Assembly: GCF_964204645.1 (NCBI RefSeq)
Contig: NC_134031.1
Coordinates: forward strand, 14,939,307-15,003,306
Source: Tubulanus polymorphus
Taxonomy: Eukaryota > Nemertea > Palaeonemertea > Tubulaniformes > Tubulanidae
Direction of reading: 5' to 3'
Length of the DNA: 64,000 nt
This document shows, one piece after another, positions 1 through 14,930 of the stretch (its first letter is position 1; each line of letters begins with the position of its first letter). The translations under genes were made by a program, and so were the position numbers. Below the pieces are notes generated by a model. The model was not told the DNA's origin. It ran no database searches and saw only the letters and a list, made by a program, of their open reading frames with translations.

Positions 1-2
1 AA

Positions 3-179
3 AATTCATCTAATATTGGACTTCAATATGAATTAGATAATGAATTTAAAAATATTAATCCTAATGAAAAAGTGTATTGTTATTGTGGTGGCAAATATTT
101 AAGATCACATAAATCAAAGCATTATCAAACAATTAAACATATCAATTATGGAAATAATAATAATTCTATATTGAAATAA
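3..179 (+). CDS. AT-rich open frame cut by the left edge, Cys/His motif
   Basis: An open frame enters from the left edge and ends at TAA (177-179), giving 58 residues with no start in view. It is very rich in Asn, Lys, Ile and Tyr. Near residues 25-46 it carries the pattern C-Y-C-G-G-K-Y followed by K-S-K-H and then T-I-K-H, a short putative zinc-binding motif. This style (CxCGG.Y...K..H..T..H) is familiar to me from proteins of nucleocytoplasmic large DNA viruses and related mobile DNA, but I cannot name a family. Base composition is clearly more AT-rich than the rest of the window. It could be the tail of an inserted element or of a host gene exon. The reading frame is certain; its being a gene is not. 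Confidence 0.35.
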   Translation, partial: NSSNIGLQYELDNEFKNINPNEKVYCYCGGKYLRSHKSKHYQTIKHINYGNNNNSILK

Positions 180-690
180 GATTAAGCTGTATGTTATAAT
201 TATACAATAGTTTAATAACTTGAAATAAGTTAATGAATAACTGTTAAATTGTTAAAATGTTGAATTATTACTGTTGAAATGTTTAATTATTTGACTGTTG
301 AAATGTTAAATTGTTATTTGATTTAATCATTTAAAAGTTTTATATTTTAAAAATGATTATAAAACATTAAATTAAAAACTAGTAAACATTTATTAATTTT
401 TTAATTTTTTTTCTTTAATAAATGGATGTTTCATTCCAACCGAAAGTATTGACTTGAAACATTATTTAGTTGGAGCTTTAATTTAAGCAGCATTATACTT
501 TTATTATGAAAATATCAGTAAAGATCTGATTAACGAAAATATGAAATTAAGTAAGAAATGGAAAAAAATTAAATGGAAATAATCATAGAAATAATAATAA
601 TAAAACAGTTATTGAATCAGATTTGTGAATTAATCTAAAAAATAAATGAGTGACAATATACTCAATTTATTACACTTTATTTGCTATTTA
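180..690. other. AT-rich sequence without recognisable gene
   Basis: Very AT-rich DNA with short imperfect repeats of a gttgaaatgttaaattgtt-like word (about 240-320). I see no coding potential. It may belong to the same inserted segment as the open frame at the left edge, since composition changes to the window average near the LINE remnant that follows. Confidence 0.4.
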
Positions 691-703
691 AACAGTCAAA
701 TAA

Positions 704-1279
704 TTAACTATTCAAACAGTCAAACAATTTAATAGCGTGAAACCACGTGGCTTGTTTATCAAATTCGCTAGATACGGTCGGAACAAGTTGATTAATATCG
801 GAACCACTCGCAAAGACTTTTGTGTCATCTGCAAAAATTTTTCTGACATTAATTGAACCTTGGGGCACACCGGTAGATATATTCAAAAGTCGTGATTTAC
901 AGTTACCAATTTGAACTGTTTGTTGTCCATTTTCCGAATAATTTCTAAACCAGCATAAAGCTTCACCTTTAATTCTATAAAAATCCAATTTTGACAATAA
1001 TATTTCTTGATCGACTGTATCAAAAATTTTTGACAAATCCAGATAAACACCGATAGTGGGATTTTTATTTTCAAGATTGTTAGGAATTTCATCGTAGATT
1101 TTGATAAATGCCATGGCAGACGAATGATTCTTCCTAAAACCGAACTGGTTGGAATTAATGATAGAAAATTTATCAAAATAACATGGGCGTCCCCTGGTTT
1201 GTTTAGGGAGTTCATTTTTAGGAATAGAGGGCCGGGGTCTGCGGTCCAACCCCAGAAAATCTTTGAAAATTTCGTGCAA
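704..1279 (-). pseudogene. Non-LTR retrotransposon reverse transcriptase fragment
   Basis: The minus-strand translation contains reverse transcriptase landmarks in order: NQFGFRKNHSS, then YLDLSKIFDTVDQEILL (block A, with the F-D of the catalytic pair), then STGVPQGS (block B), then FADDTKVF (block C, catalytic DD). The stretch usually found between VPQGS and FADD, which holds the GPLLFL-type sequence, is missing, so VPQGS runs almost directly into FADD. That internal deletion, plus the lack of any endonuclease or upstream fingers, marks it as a dead, truncated copy. Family style is CR1/Jockey-like. Nothing around it suggests host use. Confidence 0.8.
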
Positions 1280-1324
1280 GCAGGTGCGTTCTGGTGCAAT
1301 CTGAGGCCGATAGGTAGACTGGTT

Positions 1325-1465
1325 AGAGGCCGTGCATAAAGTACGTACGCTTGACTTCGGGTATTTTTAACCCCCCCCCCTCCCCCCTTGTACGCTCATT
1401 GTACGTTTTTTTATAACCCCCCTTGCGTACATACTTTTAGGGGTAACCCCCCTCCCCCCAGTAAA
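1325..1465. repeat. C-rich GTACGTAC-containing repeat, copy 1
   Basis: Starts with gtgcataaagtacgtacg and contains long C runs interrupted by gtacg words. A related copy sits at about 1985-2100 (gtgcacaaagtacgtac, then C runs and gtacg). Probably two fragments of one short interspersed element; its ends are not clear. Confidence 0.4.
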
Positions 1466-1984
1466 ACAGAATTTTCAGGAATAATGGTTTAAAGGAGGCA
1501 CAATCCACCCTGATTCAACAGAGTTCCTGCTGACGTTGATCAACGATCTTCCATGGCGACGAAATGAAAGACTAAAAGTGGAGAATTCCCGAGATCCAAA
1601 TATAATATATTGAATGCAACAAACCCAGGGAGACCGGTTTCGCAATTAAGGCAGTGTTTGCTGTACATTAAAGGAAGACAGGTTTACCCACAGACATAGA
1701 TGTTTATATTGAAATAATGATCACAATAAAAATAAACTATTGTTTGTTTTATTCTACTACCTATTGAATATAATTATGAACAGATGTATCTATCACGTAA
1801 GCCCAACAACGTATTAAATTAAACGAATAAGAGTTCATTCTGCATCCTCCCAACGGCTTATGATCGAACCCCAAACAGTCCAATGTGAATCAATAATCCA
1901 ACAAACTTCAAGTAATATATTCATTTTATTTTCACTAGACACACTTAGGATCGTCGGCAAACGGGGATATTTGTGAAATTCACA

Positions 1985-2100
1985 TTATGTTTCGTGCACA
2001 AAGTACGTACTATTAATATTAACCCTCCCCCCTTGGAAAGTACCGGTATGTACGTTTTTAGCTGACCCCTCCCCTCCCCCTGTACGCTTTTGTACGGATT
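1985..2100. repeat. C-rich GTACGTAC-containing repeat, copy 2
   Basis: Shares the gtgc-a-aaagtacgtac opening and the alternation of C tracts with gtacg words seen at 1325-1465. Flanking sequence (1466-1984, 2101-2400) shows no gene. Confidence 0.4.
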
Positions 2101-2414
2101 TTAAGAAGATTTTATTTTGCAAATTTAGCATGCAGACCATGTGCCGATGTTCGTCGACGTTTAAAATTCGTTTGAAGGGCGTTCGTTCGAACTATCGAAC
2201 CCCCCTAAGGACGCCCATGCAATAAGACATAAGTTAATAATATACAACTTTTTCAAGAATTTTTGAAAGGCAAGGCAAAATTGAGAGGCCGGTAGTTATT
2301 GAAATTATTTTTGTCACCACTTTTATATAACGATCGGTTTCTAGCGATCTTTAATTTGTCTGGAACAATTCCAGTCTGTTAACTTAGAAACACACGTAAT
2401 AATACTGATACTTA

Positions 2415-3067
2415 TGGTGGCTGATAAGGGCCATCGCGTAAAATTCCTGGTATGTAAATGAGGGCGCCAGAACGCCAGAACGCCAAAACGAAAAAAAACG
2501 TCCAATTTTCCCTGAAAGTTCGTTTTGGCGCGCCAAAACAAAGAAAATTCCGTTTTGGCGCCCCCGCCAAAACAACGAAAAACGTCGAAATTTCTCTAAA
2601 AGTTCGTTTTGGCGCCCCCGCCAAAACGAACTTTCATTTTGGCGCCCCCGCCAAAACGAACTTTCATTTTGGCGCCCCGCCAAAACGAACTTTAAACCAC
2701 GTAAAATAATTCTATATATACGTAAAATATTTGCATATATGCAAATTTATGCAAATTACACACAAGATCAACGCGCCAAATTGAAAAATAATTTTACTGT
2801 GGTTGAATGCTTGTTTTGGCGGGGGCGCAAAAACGGAAATAACCGCGCCAAAACGAAATTTTCTTTGTTTTGGCGCGCCAAAACGAACTTTTAGAGAAAT
2901 TTCGACGTTTTTCGTTGTTTTGGCGGGGTCGCCAAAACGGAATATTCTCCGTTTTAGCGCGCCAAAACGAACTTTTAGAGAAATTTCGACGTTTTTTTTC
3001 GTTTTGGCGTTCTGGCGCCCTCATTTACATACCAGGAATTTTACGCTATGGCCCTTATCAGCCACCA
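2415..3067. mobile_element. 653-bp foldback element with TA target duplication
   Basis: The left end (TGGTGGCTGATAAGGGCC...) and the right end (...GGCCCTTATCAGCCACCA) are inverted repeats, with TA on both outer sides (2413-2414 and 3068-3069), as expected for a Tc1/mariner-type insertion. The arms extend inward for well over 80 bp and include GAGGGCGCCAGAACGCC. The interior on both sides is an array of small palindromes, each TTTTGGCG joined by CGCC or CCCCCGCC to its complement. No open frame is credible; the nominal ones just read the array. A second element with the same outer ends but a different internal palindrome lies at about 9,071-9,926. Confidence 0.75.
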
Positions 3068-3399
3068 TACAAACATCAACGCATTACTTAAATCGGAAAG
3101 TAGATTAAAAACCAAATTATTTTTCAAATGTAATGATACCCCATCCTTTCTTATCCCATTTCCCTACATCTGAAAATACTTTCGTATCCGTTCACATGTG
3201 GCTGTTGTTATTTTGAATAGCCCCAAGTCTCAGAAAGACCAATGCCCGAAAATTTGAGTTTTAAAATATCCAAAATCTTTGTTCATGCTTCGTACATTAA
3301 GGGATAAAATAGAAAACTTTTCCTTACGAAAAGGAGAATCACTATAATATTTACAATCTAAACAGTTCTACGAGATATTGTTAACGTTTGTAGAAAAGT

Positions 3400-3560
3400 C
3401 CATTATAATAATGATAATATATCTTTATTGTCAGAGAATATTCTCGTATGACACATACAAATATAAATATAAGCGGATACAGTTAGTAAAGACATTTACA
3501 CATACATACAACTGCAAAATCAGTGAAAGTGATTACATATTATGATCTGATTTGATTAAC
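3400..3560 (-). repeat. Probable LINE 3' region
   Basis: AT-rich block with atatctttattgtcagagaa and a reverse-oriented polyadenylation-like context. It lies downstream, in minus-strand sense, of the decayed LINE ORF1 at 3,860-4,990, so it may be that element's 3' end. This is inference from position only; no other gene signal is visible between 3,070 and 3,860. Confidence 0.25.
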
Positions 3561-3859
3561 AAGATTAATGAAGTGATTTAATATCTTTTACTTCTTTCAG
3601 AAACTTTGATAAATTGATACTATTGAGAGGGTTTCTCATAAATTTGGCAACTTTATATGTGTTATAGTATATATTAATATATTCATAGATTTGTAGATAA
3701 ACATAGAAATTATACAGCTGTTACTGGTGAATCACCGGTAATAAGGATTTTAGAAGCCTGAACACTGTTCGGACTACCCGAAGATGATGACTGACTTCTT
3801 GGCTTTTTTGCTCGCTTCAGCCGAGAACATCCAGGAACGTGCGGGTCAGTTCTTTCGCT

Positions 3860-4990
3860 CCATCAACCGATATGTACACCCCTGATAACAGTACAATCGA
3901 ACATCGATCGTACCGCTGATCCATGTGGGCAGAATGTTTTATCACTATCCATGTAATGGAGCCTGCTCTCGTTATCACAAAGTTTCTTTATGTATCTGTT
4001 TACGAGGGATGTACCTTCATTCAAAGTCATAACGCTTTTACTTTTCCCTTCCGAGGCAAGACACTGGATATGTTTATATTTGCAGAAGGGCATTGGCTGA
4101 GAAGGATATTCACAACTTTCGTCATATCAAGCATAACTTGATCGCGATCCTCTTTCTGGAGAGCTATGTCATTTGTCCCCAAATGTCAAATTAGTCATTT
4201 TTATATCCTCGCGAACTAACGACTTGTCAATGCTAAATAGTTGTTGACTAATTTCACCGGCAGTGGCGCCCGATAACCCATTCACACAAGCACTATTTGG
4301 AATATCAGTGAATATAAGGCGGTGGCATTTCGAATCGCCGATTATCACACACTTAGGCGATTTAGGCGATTTGGCAGCTGCACACGCTTCAGTTACGGGC
4401 GGTTGAGTTTGATCTGGCGTTTATTGGACAACGTTCACCAGTAGAGTTGAAGTCCGGTTCATTGAAAAGTTTTGTCTGAACTTCCCGTAGTCTAGTGCAA
4501 TCAGTTTTTTGTGTCATTCAGTCTGGCAATGAAAACAAACAATGCCTAATGAGCATTTCGCCGCCAGATGATCTGCAGCTTTGCACTTGAAGCACAATTT
4601 CCGCGAGCGCAAAAGACAAGGTGATCGGTACCCCCGCAATACCGGCACTGCGTCTTGTTGTTGTCACAATAAATTCTAACATCGAATTTGTCAAATTTAG
4701 TCTCAACTGGAACTATATCTTTTACGTCAATCATCTTTGCATATATTTTCCCATTCAAAATCTCAGTATTTTTTATCCTACCACGGCGAATGCTGCCGTT
4801 TAATACTTTGCCGAATCTGGACAGTGTGCGGCGATGAACGCATCAGATAGACCGACCGGAGCATCTTTATGGTTACATTCGTAGTGCTGGGCATTCATCA
4901 ACCATAAAAATTGTTTTTATCTTCGGATTTCTCCTTACAAATGTAGTCAATGACTCTAGATCGGTGAACGTTATTCTACATTCGCCCATT
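3860..4990 (-). pseudogene. Decayed LINE ORF1 with zinc knuckle and SGNH esterase
   Basis: Reading the minus strand in several frames recovers, in order, a zinc-knuckle-like motif (CRYCGGTDHLVFC) near 4,600-4,660, then VIIGDSKCHRL (SGNH block I) near 4,340, NGLSGAT near 4,265, HLGTNDIAL (block V) near 4,175 and a GVHIG end near 3,870. This order, zinc knuckle then GDS...GTND esterase, is known in ORF1 proteins of CR1/L2-like LINEs. Several frameshifts and stops separate the blocks; for example block V is in a different frame from block I. It is a dead copy. Confidence 0.65.
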
Positions 4991-4999
4991 TTCAGCATT

Positions 5000-7200
5000 T
5001 GAGTATAGCTTGAACATTAGAAATGTTGTTTCCGAGAAAAATAACCACATCATCTTCAGAAAATTTACTCCATAAAAACGCTTTGGAACTAGACAGGGAA
5101 TCTAGTCAGACGGTAGTCGCACAGCCTGGGACCCTGGTTTTGTCCTCTTTGTACCTGCAACGTCCTGTAATGTCCTGTAATGTCCAAGAAGACCAAAAAC
5201 ACGATGATATTGTTCCGCGGTCCCTTTCTCTATTGTCTTTTTCCTCTATTACAAACTCCGGTCCCTGGCGAGAAAGTCGACCATGAACACAGAAACCCGA
5301 AAACAAAGGAATAAAAGGAACCCCGGATTTAGATATGATAATACTCAACTTTTATTCTACAATTTAATCTGAACTTTAGTCTCAACAATTTATAAAATTC
5401 CCTACCTTTTAATTTCGAATTTTGTTACAAATCCCGCACACAAGAAGATGCAATTCAACCGGATAGCCGAAAGTTATCTGTTCTATAGTCTTCTAATGCT
5501 TCCCCTGAAAATGCTCTCTAAAATAGTTTGCTCTCTTTCGAGGTGCGGCCCCTTTTATACGGCTGCGTCCACACCCAAGAAAAATCCAGAACCCTGCTTG
5601 CGGCCAGCCGTAAAAGGGAACGAGCAACCAACGCAGCACCACGACGCAGAGCTGGGGTCCTGATTCCTAGACTTTTCATTCGCTGCTAACTTTAACCCGA
5701 CCCTCGACGTCATGATACCTGCCGGTCTGCTCTCCTTCTCAACCGCACCAAAGAGATAAGATACTATTTTTCCAACCCTCAAACTCATTTATTTTAACTT
5801 ATCCAATGAACACAATTCCCATAATGAACGATATTTAATTTTGTCTAAATAGTAATATACAATGTAAGCCGAAATATCATCTTTCTTATTTATATTCTTT
5901 ATCATTATTAGTACATTCAAATCTAAACACACAAACTCTTATTAATTAAAATAATAAAACTCTTTAATATTACTTTTTAATATTACTCTTTAATATTACT
6001 CCTTATTATCGATTTATCAGACTAAGGGTCAGCGAGTGTTTCACAAGTTTATTTCATAATTGCTCATTTCCACGAATTCTTCTCATGACTACAGCGCCGT
6101 GATTACCTTCAAATGATTTAGAATGCTCGTCTGATACAAGTATAAATGTTTCAGACAAACAACCATTAAGGCGGATAATGTATAATAGTACATAACGAAC
6201 AATGCGTGAGTTCTCCCAGGACATGCCAAGAAACCTACGTATGTAAATTGTTTGATCTTTTTGAAAGTACAATTCAGCTGCGGATCATCATATAATAGTT
6301 GTTCTTTATTATTGAGGGTCCAAAACCAGAATGATTATTATAGTCTTATTATGTTGATTACAAATATTATTTATAAGATAAAGGCCTACATGATATAGGT
6401 TTCAATACAAAAACTAATCTGCCTAAAAGATATACACTGTACTACTAGTTTAGTAAAAATATTGCTTAACTCAAGTTATACGGTTTGCTTACCTGTTATG
6501 TCCAAGAAGACCAAAAACACGATGATATATAATAGTTGTTCTTTATTATTGAGAGTCCAAAACCAGAATAATCCAGAACGGTCTATGCTGGACCTTCTTG
6601 GTTTTGGTTCCGCCTTCTTGGACCAGGCAACCGATTGGTGGATAGAAACCAAGCTACAGTGGTGTTTACACAGTTGAAAGTTTGCCTAATAGTTTGGTCC
6701 ACAAATGGACGGACTTTTGGTTAAAGTAGTTTCCTTTAACTCTAATAAAAAATCACTCGAGTCAGATGTCACTTTATATCGGGGTCGTATCGTAAACAAA
6801 GGCGCGTCAGCTCTGCTTGAGTATGACTGTTTTGATTTACTAAATAGTTGATATTCAAAAAGTCAGATAATATGAAATTGAATATGATGAATGGTTATTT
6901 CATACAGATAAAAATGATGCCTAATATAAATCTTCAATAAAAAAGTAAAAATCGTAAATAATAATTTAGTGTTGTTACACCTCCAATGCACATAATAGTT
7001 AACGGTCGCTTTAAATCCATCTTGCAGTAGGTGGACTAGGATATAGTCAAAGATAAACGTATAAATAATCCAAAATTTCAGTGACCGATAACGAATCACA
7101 ACTTTGCCGCCATTTTGTTTCATCCAAGAAGCTTTATTTCGGCAATTTTTTCATTTTCTAGTTTTTTGACGTCACTTAAAAACCGGCCAATATTGCCCAA
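5000..7200. other. Non-coding, with one duplicated 30-bp segment
   Basis: No gene is supported. A segment beginning tgtccaagaagaccaaaaac and ending acgatgatat occurs at about 5,182-5,211 and again at about 6,499-6,528. The two copies have different surroundings, so the region may hold pieces of one broken element. Several small open frames here have no recognisable features. Confidence 0.4.
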
Positions 7201-7203
7201 ACC

Positions 7204-8853
7204 TCAAAACATAGCAATTTTCGAAAAAGATGCCACCGCGTGAAGTCCGAGTAAAATATTCATGATAACATCGGATGCTTTCCTGTTCGATGCCGAATTA
7301 GCTCTAGGCGTAGGATAAACGAAATCGGTTGAAAGCATTGTCTCGATTTTGTCTGGATATTGTATTTTCCAGTAATGATCCATGTTACGTATCATTTCGT
7401 GTTTTTCATCGTAGAAACATGATTCTCCGCAAACAGCTGTTGATAAGGCAACTTCGGGATTTTGCTCGTTGATAAGCAATAACGAAATGGACGGTGGCAA
7501 TTTGTACAAGACGACTAAGTGTTTACCATTGCGACCAGACTCGACTCTCGCTGCCATAATCCTGCGTGGATTGAAGAAGAATCTTTGCGTTCCAGTATTC
7601 GTTAACTCGTACATTATATGTGAATCATAATATTGGCAGAAAAGACAATCGACAGGTTTTATCATCGAAATCTGATCTAAATCGTGCCGAGATCTCCGAA
7701 GGAATGTTCCGCTATCGAGGCCGGAATTTGATCTTTTAGCGATTTGTAACAGAACTCCCTCCGTTACCGAATTCAGATTTTTCGAGGGGTACAAAACGGA
7801 TTGTTCATATCTAAACTGTTTATAGAAATTTCGAAATTTCTCCTCGATCTCCTCGCACGAGTAAACAATACCGAGCCATTTATCGATGACGTATTTGTGT
7901 TCTTTCATGAAAAAGTAGCGCGCCAGTACATTGCTGTAATCTATCTTGAAGTGTACCAGGAAAAACAAGTATTCACTGTCTGTTTTGTAGACTCCATTTA
8001 TAACGTGTCTATAGCCATTCTTTATTCGAGGATAGTTTCCATTTGACAGCAATAGCGCATACATTTGCATCAAAATATATTGCCGCATTATTTGAAGCTC
8101 CGAATATGCCATGATAATCTTAACGCACTCGGCGGATTCTTTGAATGTTTTGTTTCGACAGTTTTGTATTCGAGCGCGTAACTTCGCGAGGACGGCGACG
8201 CCGCTGTAAATCGGAATATGCGAATGCAAAATACCGACCTCGTCGTTGGAAATCGTAGACGTGTTTGCCTCCCGGAAGCCGTCCAAAAATCTCTGCGAAT
8301 CGACGTATCGGGCTTTGACGCCCGTCGCCTCTGCCATAAGCAACTCATTATTACTTCGCTTTAAGATATCGGAAATCACTACTGACATGCTCGTTTGTTT
8401 GTTATTACCTTTGAAAACTAACCCCAAAATTGCATTGACGAATGGAGCCGCCAATGCTGCTACTATGCCTACTTTCGGAGGCAAAATTAACGGACCTAAG
8501 TAGCCGACTATCCCTAGCGTTCCGGATATAATATCACTTGGTTCACCGCTTTTGAATTGCCCGATGGTCGATGCTACTCCTGTAAGGCCGATTCGCCAAG
8601 AAGACAATTTTAACGCACTCGGTATACTGTTCAGTGACGACTGTAACGTCTTCAGTTCTCTGCCGATTTTATCCACTTCATCTGACCGTAATCCTTTCAG
8701 ATTTTCGACTTCCGTTTTGATCTGTTGGAGTTGCGTGTTTATGGCTTGGCGTTCCGTTGAAAGTTGGTCTCCGGTCTTGCTCGAGGCCGCGACCGTATAA
8801 TGCAATTGATACACAATGCATTGGATGAATATCAGCCACACAGATGAATTCAT
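7204..8853 (-). CDS. Secreted or GPI-anchored helical protein of unknown function, intronless
   Basis: A single uninterrupted 549-codon frame, by far the longest in the left third. The N-terminus (MNSSVWLIFIQCIVYQLHY) looks like a signal peptide. Residues about 30-75 are a likely coiled coil (QLQQIKTEVENL). Residues about 85-150 are Gly/Ala/Pro-rich and hydrophobic (IISGTLGIVGYLGPLILPPK), followed by more alpha-helical sequence. The last 20 or so residues are hydrophobic (IMNILLGLHAVASFSKIAMF) after a small-residue patch, a pattern that fits a GPI-anchor signal. The hydrophobic helical segment after a coiled coil is loosely reminiscent of helical pore-forming or Cry N-terminal-like domains, but I cannot assign a family. 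No flanking operon-like context exists. The lack of introns in an intron-rich genome suggests a retrocopied or transferred origin. Existence is fairly sure; function is not. Confidence 0.7.
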   Translation of the reverse strand: MNSSVWLIFIQCIVYQLHYTVAASSKTGDQLSTERQAINTQLQQIKTEVENLKGLRSDEVDKIGRELKTLQSSLNSIPSALKLSSWRIGLTGVASTIGQFKSGEPSDIISGTLGIVGYLGPLILPPKVGIVAALAAPFVNAILGLVFKGNNKQTSMSVVISDILKRSNNELLMAEATGVKARYVDSQRFLDGFREANTSTISNDEVGILHSHIPIYSGVAVLAKLRARIQNCRNKTFKESAECVKIIMAYSELQIMRQYILMQMYALLLSNGNYPRIKNGYRHVINGVYKTDSEYLFFLVHFKIDYSNVLARYFFMKEHKYVIDKWLGIVYSCEEIEEKFRNFYKQFRYEQSVLYPSKNLNSVTEGVLLQIAKRSNSGLDSGTFLRRSRHDLDQISMIKPVDCLFCQYYDSHIMYELTNTGTQRFFFNPRRIMAARVESGRNGKHLVVLYKLPPSISLLLINEQNPEVALSTAVCGESCFYDEKHEMIRNMDHYWKIQYPDKIETMLSTDFVYPTPRANSASNRKASDVIMNILLGLHAVASFSKIAMF

Positions 8854-9070
8854 TCTTTTGTCTTTAACTATTTCGTTAGTATTACCTCCCTGAAACGATT
8901 GTTTCGCGGTTTCCGATAGGATAGTTCATGTCACATGAATAAATTTCAATCTACTGGCTGGGTAATTCCTATTTCGACATAAATACTTAGTCAAAATAAT
9001 CAACAAACACGTTTACGTACAAGGTACAGAGTATAAATAACGCAGGGTTTCCCCCAGTACGCCGTGTACT

Positions 9071-9926
9071 ATGGTGGCTGATTCGGGCCATGATAAAAAA
9101 AAATTTCTGTACATAGGAACGATAAAAAAATTTCACATTGGACCGTTTTTTTTTTGTTTTCTCGCGCAAGAATTCAAAACTTTTGTTGGTTTTCTCGCGC
9201 GAAAAAAAAACGAAACATTTTAGTTTTCTCGCGCGAAAAAAACAAAAAACTTTTATTAGTTTTCTCGCGCGAGAAAACAAAATTTTTGATTCTCGCGCGA
9301 AAAAAATCAAAAAACGGGCCAATGTCAAAATTTTGTTACTGTTGCTCTAGCCGCACAGAAAAATGCAATTCAATTCAATATATTAATTTGCATAGAAGAA
9401 GTAAACATGTATACATCTACGCAGATTATGATAACAAAGTGGCCACCCGTACGTGACTACGTACGCGCATGCGTGAAAAAAAATAGGGGTTAGGTCAGAT
9501 GAACTTTCATCAACCCTCCTACTCCCGTATCGCTAACCTGTGGAGAACACCGTACGGTCACGTATTAGTAGCCACAGCGTTATGATAAATTGCCCATGGG
9601 CATAATGGTTTACCTTGAAAACTGGAGCTTGTTTGGAAAGGGTATTGCCTAAAAAATCTTTTTATTCATGCGTTCAAAGTTCTATTTCATATGATATTTT
9701 ATCTTTTTCAAAGATTTTTTTGTTGTAAAATAAGCTCAAAAAGAGGTTATTGAAGGTAGGGAAGCAATCATAATGAAATTCCTTGTTATAATTGTTCATT
9801 CTCTGATAGAACTATAAAAAAATCATAATATAGCGATATACACTCAGATATAACAGTAATAATATATAAACGTGAAATGTTTTGATGATACATCAGGAAT
9901 TTTACGTTATGGCCCGATTCAGCCGG
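9071..9926. mobile_element. Foldback element sharing ends with the 2,415-3,067 element
   Basis: The left end reads tatggtggctgattcgggcc and the right end ggcccgattcagcc, preceded by ggaattttacgttat, matching the ends of the element at 2,415-3,067. Just inside the left end (about 9,135-9,310) is an array of small palindromes of the type ttttctcgcgcgagaaaa, unlike the ggcg-type array of the other copy. The right part (9,320-9,890) has no array, so this copy is asymmetric or has been interrupted. Boundaries are approximate. Confidence 0.6.
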
Positions 9927-9929
9927 TAT

Positions 9930-11780
9930 CCGGCAAAATGTCCCGGTAAAATATGTCCCAGGAAGAAATGTCCCGGTCCATCATTACTAACTTGGTAATG
10001 TAGTTAATTTCACATCCTAACGCCAGAGAACAAACTTGGTAGTACATTTTAATTACAATTCTAACATTTGATAACAAATAATGGCTCTATTTTGATTTAA
10101 TTATTTGTATTATAAATCGAATATTTTTTTTTCAAATTTTACGTAGTAATTGAAGTAACTGTGCATTAACTGAATAACTTTTCAGAATTTTCTCCATTAA
10201 TGATGTCATTTTTAGCAACTGTGCATTCAATTCGATAGTAAAATCTTCTTGAATTTGAAGGATCATGTAATGAGTTCACATGTTCTCAATAGGCAAAAAA
10301 TGAATAAATGCCGAAATTCTAGGCCTATAATTCGCATGGTCACACAATGAATTCTTTTTTATGGTTAGTGTGCAATTTACACAATTAACAAGTTTGTTCT
10401 GTGGTGTTATTTCGATACGAAATTTACTAGATTAGTAATCAATAGAGGTTTTTTCTACCTTATGGGACATTTTTTCCCTGGGACATGAACAAAATATTAG
10501 ATGTTGTGCTTCATTGATGTATCGTTTGTTGGATTTAGACGCTGAAATCACCACGAGATCTTCACTTGAAGTTGAAAGGTAGAGGATTTTTGCTGCCATA
10601 GCAATTGCAGTACAGGATATTTTGGGGGTCTCCGGCGCATTTAATCGCGATTTTGAGTGGTGAAACGTTATCAAATGGCCTCCAAGTAGACATATTTAGA
10701 AAATATAGGATGTTTAAAATTACTAAAAAATTTAAAACAGATTTCATCGAAATCATTTGGATATTTTAGGAGTTACAGCAGTTTTAAAGCGAAGTGTACG
10801 AGTTTTATACGAGTTTCCACCCTTTCCTTTTTATATGTATATAGTACCAGGGATACTGAATGATCTAAGCTACAATTCACCCCCTAACTTCAAATATGAG
10901 CCCCTGTGGTGTTTGCGTATAGTACGTTTTCTTCGCTTGCTTCGGTCTTTTCTATTTCATGAATACAGGCGATTCATTGTATAGGCTCGATATCTGTACA
11001 GGAATTTACGATTTTCCCAGTACTCGCTGGAATTGACAGTTGAATCATATTCAACGCCGTCTTTTCTATTACGTAGCATCGGTAACATTTTTCACGAATC
11101 TAATACTGATCATACTACTTATAATCCTCAACGTCGCTCTTATAGTTTTGCCGAAACAAATTAGTAAAAGTAGACCGCATCTTGACACCCAAGATTCAAA
11201 GTTTAGCAATCTCGATCGAAAAGCTACTAAAAATGACGCTCGCTGTAGTCATTTTATTCCAACTTTTAGAGTTTGCTAATTCGCTTTCAAGATGATGGGC
11301 ACAACCGGTCTCTAATTGAAGATAGAGACCGTTAATGAGTCTACGCAGGTTTAAGAGTATTGCGTCGAGAAGATACACAATATCCATTCCATGTAAGATG
11401 GATAACGAGAGAAATCCCACAATGATTCAGACCGAGATTAAAAATTCTTGAATCGAAGAAGAGATTCATTTAGAGCAACGTTTCGGCTATCCTATCGAAT
11501 TCATTTAGTTGCTCCTTTGAGTTCTATTACCGGTACTTCATCCGAAACTGCACAACGAACAATCCCATACTTCTTTCATTTTTTGTAACCAACTATTTAA
11601 ACCGGCAACATCAAGGACAGAGAATAGAAACACAGTGAAATCATACTAACAAACCAAACACGAGACGGAACCTAAACCACCACTAAAACAAACCAATTCT
11701 CTCTTTCTCTTGATGGTAATTTAATCAGTTTTAAATAACCACAGTATAAACTTCGATCATCATCAGAGATATATTGATTG
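9930..11780. other. No gene supported
   Basis: About 1.85 kb of intergenic sequence. A hydrophobic frame at 11,040-11,279 has no ATG and no family resemblance. The part nearest RPS18 presumably contains its 3' UTR. Confidence 0.4.
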
Positions 11781-11785
11781 ACAGA

Positions 11786-14930
<3,145 letters not shown>

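Noticed and set aside
11040-11279. Hydrophobic 79-codon frame resembling a membrane anchor
   Set aside because: It begins at TTG directly after a stop, has no ATG or acceptor, and the rest shows no similarity.
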